Source of the DNA: Pleurodeles waltl
Taxonomy: Eukaryota; Chordata; Amphibia; Caudata; Salamandridae
Reading direction: 5' to 3'
Assembly: GCF_031143425.1 (NCBI RefSeq)
Contig: NC_090441.1
Span: 224,622,928-224,686,927 of the forward strand
DNA: 64,000 nucleotides
The position numbers and the translations under genes are program-made. Of this stretch, positions 59,347 to 64,000 are shown piece after piece (within the stretch, counting starts at the first letter, position 1; every line of letters starts with the position of its first letter). Under the pieces are notes generated by a model, which was not told the origin of the DNA, did not search any database, and saw nothing but the letters and a program-made list of their open reading frames with translations.

Positions 59347-60426
59347 TCACTGGAAGTACTGCATGATGATGTTCGTTCGGTTATCAATATTTTCTTCCTC
59401 TGCTTCCTCTTCCTCACTGTCCACAGGCTCCACCGCTGCCACAAGACCATCATCAGGCCCATCCTCCTGCAGAAAAGGCACATGGCATCGCAATGCCAGG
59501 TTGTGCAACATGCAACATGCCACGATTTTCTGGCACACCTTCGGTGAGTAGTATAGGGAGCCACCTGTTAGATGGAGGCACCAGAATCTGGCCTTCAGGA
59601 GGCCGAACGTCCTCTCAATAATCTGCCTAGTTCGCCCATGTGCCTCATTGTAGCATTCCTCTGCCCTTGTCCTGGCATTCCTCACTGGGGTCAGTAGCCA
59701 TGAGAAGTTGGGGTAATCAGAGTCACCTGCAAATGTCGAGGGATATCTGTTAGACACACACTAACCCTTATGCACGACCCCATACCCAGACACCTACTCT
59801 TACTGTGTGGGGACCTTGGGATCACCTATTGGCCACACATGGTGCCTCTGGAGTTGGCCCATCACATAAGGGATACTGCTATTCCTCAAAATGTAAGCGT
59901 CATGCACAGAGCCAGGATACTTGGCATTCACATGAGAGATGTACTGTCCGCCAAACACACCATCTGCACATTCATAGAATAGTAGTTTTTTCGATTTCAG
60001 TACACTTGTTCATTTGTGCGGGGGGACAAATGCCACATGTGTACCATCAATGGCACCAATGATGTTGGGGATATGTCCCAGGGCATAAAAGTCAGCTTTC
60101 ACTGTGGGCAGATCCGCCACCTGGGGGAACACGATGTCGCTGCGTATGTGTTTCAGCAGGGCAGACAACACTCTGGTCAACACGTTAGAAAACATTGGCT
60201 GAGACATCCCAGATGCCATGGCCACAGTAGATTGAAAGGAATCACTTGCCAGGAAATGGAGCACTGACAGGACCTGCACTAGAGGGGGTATTCCTGTGGG
60301 ATGGCGGATAGCTGACATCAGGTCTGGCTCGAATTGGGCAAACAGGTCTTGGATTGTGGCACCAGTCTGCAGGTGAAAATGATGTGTCTGTCTTCCATTG
60401 TTGACAGGTCCACCAGGTGTCTGCAC
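59347..60426 (-). pseudogene. Harbinger transposase copy 2, frameshifted, with an intron
   Basis: The minus-strand frame 60426-60010 carries the helix-turn-helix region and the first catalytic Asp (IIGAIDGTHVAFVPP). A frameshift near 60010 follows, then readable text to a 99-nt intron (59825-59727). The frame 59757-59347 then carries D (GDSDYPNFSW), E (QIIERTFGLLKARF) and the acidic tail EEEEAEEEN ending QYFQ, which copy 1 loses to a stop. The first exon could begin at an ATG near 60443 (MASSSVCRHLVDLS). Confidence 0.85.
59727..59825 (-). other. Predicted 99-nt intron in transposase copy 2, absent from copy 1
   Basis: On the minus strand CCAATAG|GTGATCCC opens it and ACATTTGCAG|GTGACTCTG closes it. 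Removing it gives AATAGGTGACTCTG, which aligns base for base with the continuous AATTGGTGACTCTG of copy 1. The junction is phase 1, in the Gly codon just before the second catalytic Asp. Confidence 0.75.
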
Positions 60427-60699
60427 ACCGAGGATGATGCCATCTCATCATCTGCTCCAGCGGATGTGCCTTATGGAGGAGAATGGTGAGCAGAGGGTCA
60501 TGTACCGCATAGGTTGCACAAGTGTGTTTTCAGTAATGTGAGTAAATCTGTGTTTGGCTTAGTTTGTCCATATATCTGCCAAATTGTGTAGTGACGCAGT
60601 TAGGTGCCATGCCATTTGTCGCCCTGAAATGGTGGCTGCCTGACCTGTAAGAAGGGACAAGGGGAAATGAGGTAACTGCACTGGCGTTGTGCAGCGTCG

Positions 60700-60902
60700 C
60701 GGTAGGTGGTCGAAGACTGCCGCACAATTTAGCATTGGTTATCATTGGGCCCTATGGGTTCCAGGAGCCAATGACGATGTACGCTGGTGGTGACGGTATG
60801 CACCGCCGTGGATGTGACCGCCATTTTCTATCTGTTCGCTCACTTGATACCTGACCTTCAACAGGAGAGGACCTACACTGCAAATTCTGCTGTCACCTGA
60901 GT
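60700..60902. promoter_or_regulatory. Divergent promoter of Harbinger copy 2
   Basis: GCATTGGTTATCATTGGGCCC and CAGGAGCCAATGACGATG keep the two opposed CCAAT boxes seen near 22915-22950, between the transposase start (to the left) and gene B (to the right). Confidence 0.55.
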
Positions 60903-62526
60903 ATGAAAGCGACAATAGCTCGAGTGTCTGGAGAAAGGGCCCCCGCCTTCACCGTGGAGGAGTTGGACAAACTGGTGGATGGGTTCCTCCCCTAGTACAC
61001 GCTACTCTACGGTCCTCCAGACAAACAGGTGAGTACACTGTGAGCATGATGCATGGGAAATGCCTGTTTTGAGTGGTGTGGATAGAAGATACATGGGGGG
61101 GCGGAGGCCTGCATGTGAGGATGGTGAGTGTATGTGTGTCAGGGCACGGGTAGGAACTGGTGGGAAATGAGTATGATGGTCCGGCCAGGTGAGTAATTTC
61201 CTGTCCTCCTGTACCTTTCCTCTAGGTCAGCGCCCACCAGAAGAAGGGTATTTGGCATGCCATCGCCAAGGAAGTGTGGACCCTGGGGGTCTATCATAGA
61301 CTGAGCACCCATTGCCGCAAGAGATGGGAGCACCTGTGCCGCTGGAGAAGGAAGACTATGGAGGCCCAGATGGGGCTGGCCTCCCAATGTGGAAGGGGTG
61401 CCCGTCGCACCATGACCCCCCTTATGTTCCAGATCCTGGTGGTGGCATATCCGGAGTTGGATGGGCACTTGAGGCCATCACAGCAGCCACAGGGTGGTGA
61501 GTACAGTGTCATTAAGCTGACTCTATGAGCTTCACAAGGTGTCTGGGTGGTGGATGTGGGCTGTGGGTTCTCCTAGGTCAGGGCAAACTTGGTGGGGTAA
61601 GTTCCTTTTTGGGCAGGGTCTGAGCCGCTCCAACCCCAATAGTGTCAGTGGGCATCTGCAACTAGGCAGGCTCCTGTGGGTTCCAGGTGTGCAGCAAATG
61701 GTGTTAGGCATAGGACCCCATGGCCTGGTGAATCTCCTACTAACTGCTACTGCATGGCCTAGTGCATAGGGCTGTGTGTTGTGTCCGCCAACGGTAGTGG
61801 TGTTGCTGGCATTGACCATGTGTGTCCTCTGTCTTTCCCCCCCTTTTTGTTTTGTCACTCCCCTTTTTGTTTTGTCACTCTGTTCTTTTGTGCATTAGCA
61901 TCATCTGGCGGAGGAGCAGAGGCACTGGCAACGGAGGGAGCTGCATCTCACATGGCCCTGGAGGGTGAATCTACAGAGTCTGCAGGCACCAGTGGAACGG
62001 AGGGCGAGGGGAGCTCCACGACAGGGACAGGAGGGGATACCAGCGACAGCGACTCTTCCTCTGATGGAAGCTCCCTGGAGGTGACAGACACCTCTGTGGC
62101 CACCCCAACAACAGGTACAGCCGCCGCCCCTCTACCAGCACCACCCTCCCAGCAGCCCCTCAGCGTGTTTCCCGTGCCCGCTCAACCAGGAGGGTGGTCA
62201 TCTACTTCGCCCCAGGCACCTCAGGCACCTCAGGCCCTGCCCCAGTCAGCCCTGCTGCCCTCACTGAGGAGCCTATTGACCTCCTGAGATCCCTCTCTTT
62301 TGGGCAGTCAACCATTCTGAATGCCATCCAGAGTGTCGAGACGCATTAGCAGCAAACACATGCATACCTGGAGGGCATTCATTCTGGTGTTGCGGCAAAA
62401 CAGAGAGCATTTCAGGCTCTGGCCTCAGCACTGATGCCAGCCATTGTTCCTGTGTCCAGGCCCCCTTCCCCCCTCCAACCTCCACTACCCAGACTTAATC
62501 CCCTCTACCTCAGCCTATCCCAAGCA
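60903..62526 (+). pseudogene. Gene B of Harbinger copy 2, stop in exon 1, truncated
   Basis: Exon 1 (60903-61028) keeps GERAPAFTVEELDKLVDG but has TAG in place of CAG soon after. Exon 2 (61226-61496) is exactly 271 nt, as in copy 1, with the same GTGAGTAC donor. Exon 3 starts after GCATTAG at 61899 (ASSGGGAEALATEG) and runs with frame changes to about 62526, where the LTR boundary cuts it. Agreement of exon lengths between the copies supports the splice model. Confidence 0.82.
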
Positions 62527-62537
62527 CACCTTCAGAC

Positions 62538-64000
62538 CAGTAAGTAAAATACACAAAATATACACACAAACTAAAATCAGGTAAGTAAACAGTTATAAAA
62601 GTAGGGCAAACTCTGTAGAATACAATAGGATACAATAGGCCCAGGGGCAACACAAACCATATACTCTAAAAGTGGAATGTGAAACACAAATGGACCCCAG
62701 ACCTAATGTAGTGTGTAGAGGGTCACTGGGAGCGTAAGAAAACACTAAGGGTGTCCAAGATACCCCACCCCAAGACCCTGAAAAGTATGAGTAATGTTTC
62801 CCTACTTCCTCAGAAACACACTAAAGTTGTGATAGAAGATTCTGCAAAGACAACAACTGACTGCAAAGCACTGAAGACGGATTTCTGGACCTGCGGACCT
62901 GTAAAGGAAAGGGACCAAGTCCAAGAGTCACGAAAGTGTCCAGGGGGGGCAGGAGCCCACTAAACCCCAGATGAAGGTGCAAAATGGCTGCCTTTGGGTG
63001 GAAGAAACTGAAGATTCTGCAACAACGGAAGATGCCTGGAACATTTCCTTTGCCCAGATGATGTCCCACAGCATGCTGGGGGATGAAAGGTTGTTTCCAT
63101 GCAGAAAGACTGCAAACAAGCCTTGCTAGCAGCAAAGGTTGCGGTTACAGAAAATGGGTGATGCCCAGGCCCAGGAAGGACCACGAGGTCGCCCCTTGGA
63201 GGAGGAGACAGAGGGGGCACGCTGCAGCACAGAGAACTCATGCAGAAGCAGGCAGCACCCGCAGAAGCAGTTGAACAGGCATTCAAGAAATCTGAGCACA
63301 GCGGTTGTCTCAACACTACAAGGGATGGTCCCATGTAGTCGGTGGTCAACTCAGCGAGTTGAGCAATGCAGGACGGAGTGCTGGGGACCCTGGGCTAAGC
63401 TGTGAATGAAGGATTCCTTGCAAAAGAGCACAGAAGACCTAGAAGCTGCAGTTCATGCAGTATACAGGATTACTGTCTGGCGTGGGGAGGCAAGGACTTA
63501 CCTCCACCAAATTTGGACAGAAGGACCACTGGACTGTTGGAGTCACTGGGATCCAGCTCCTGTGTTCCAGGGACCATGCTCGTCAAGATGAGAGGGGACC
63601 CAGAGGACTGGTGAGGCAGAAGTTTGGTTCCTCCATTAGCAGGGGGAAGATTCTGTCTACCCACGGGAGATTTCTTCTTGGCTTCCAGTGCAGGGTGAAG
63701 GCAGACAATGCTCAGAGCATGCACCACCAGCAAACAGTCGAGAAAGCCAGCAGGATTAGGCACTACAAAGTTGCTGATAGTCATCTTGCTACTTTGTTGC
63801 GGTTTTGCAGGAGTCCTGGAGCAGTCAGCGGTCGATCCTTGGCAGAAGTCGAAGGGAGAGATGCAGAGGAACTCTGGTGAGCTCTTGCATTCGTTATCTG
63901 AAGAGAAACCCACAAGAGAGACCCTAAATAGCCCTCAGAGAAGGAATAACAAGGGAAACACCTATCAGGAGGGGTCTCTGATGTCACCTGCTGGCACTGG
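62538..64000 (-). mobile_element. Partial LTR of the 3-kb family, runs off the window
   Basis: Homology begins inside the LTR 3' portion, so the terminal 250 bp with AATAAA are missing. It continues in reverse orientation past the donor motif (GGACTTACCTCCACC near 63495) and the TATTTAGG box (reverse, near 63925). It is most like the older subfamily at 29619-31803. Its other end lies outside the window. Confidence 0.88.

Larger units (their letters stand above)
55411..62537 (-). mobile_element. Harbinger transposon copy 2, inverted, decayed, right end lost
   Basis: The left end, GGCCCTCATTTCAACCCTGGCG, is homologous to the right end of copy 1, and the next 400 bp align with it. Gene order is gene A (plus), transposase (minus), gene B (plus), the mirror of copy 1. 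Stops and frameshifts are present in all three genes. A solo LTR splits gene A. Gene B and the right end are cut off where another LTR starts near 62538. Confidence 0.9.

Overview
The window looks like intergenic DNA from a very large, transposon-packed vertebrate genome. A salamander or newt is my best guess, based on the mix of very long Gypsy LTRs, several-kilobase Harbinger elements and nested insertions; this is inference, not proof. I see no host protein-coding gene, no tRNA or rRNA gene and no CRISPR array. Every gene-like stretch belongs to a mobile element. Layout: 68-2807 is a reverse-oriented solo LTR of the family that dominates the window (at least eight full or partial copies). 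3689-29618 is the 3' part of an old endogenous retrovirus on the minus strand (integrase, env, 3' LTR), split by two large insertions. The first insertion, 5929-17217, is a complete Gypsy-type retrotransposon with 3-kb LTRs, a tRNA-Leu primer site, a SCAN-like Gag, and integrase placed BEFORE reverse transcriptase (the Gmr1-type order). The second, 17922-26869, is a Harbinger DNA transposon with three genes: a DDE transposase and two spliced genes for Myb/SANT-like proteins. 29619-32052 holds LTR fragments. 31804-43552 and 46665-55408 are two copies of one complex repeat unit: 33-bp minisatellite, spacer, 87/90-bp satellite, 58-bp repeat and downstream spacer. Each copy was later invaded by different elements: a LINE (33895-40146) in the first; a solo Gypsy LTR (49354-52344) and a solo retroviral LTR (53084-54369) in the second. 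55411 to about 62537 is a second, inverted and decayed copy of the three-gene Harbinger, interrupted by another solo LTR; the window ends inside one more LTR. How the parts work together: the two Harbinger copies confirm each other. Gene order, exon lengths and splice sites of the accessory Myb genes agree between them, and both keep a divergent promoter with paired CCAAT boxes. Exact 5-bp, 4-bp or 3-bp target duplications at most boundaries give a relative insertion history. The oddest structure is a 586-bp element at 38284-38869, inside the LINE, that is almost wholly an end-to-end chain of about a dozen perfect hairpins. Most ORFs of 60-130 codons in the LTRs and satellites are chance frames and are not listed as genes.
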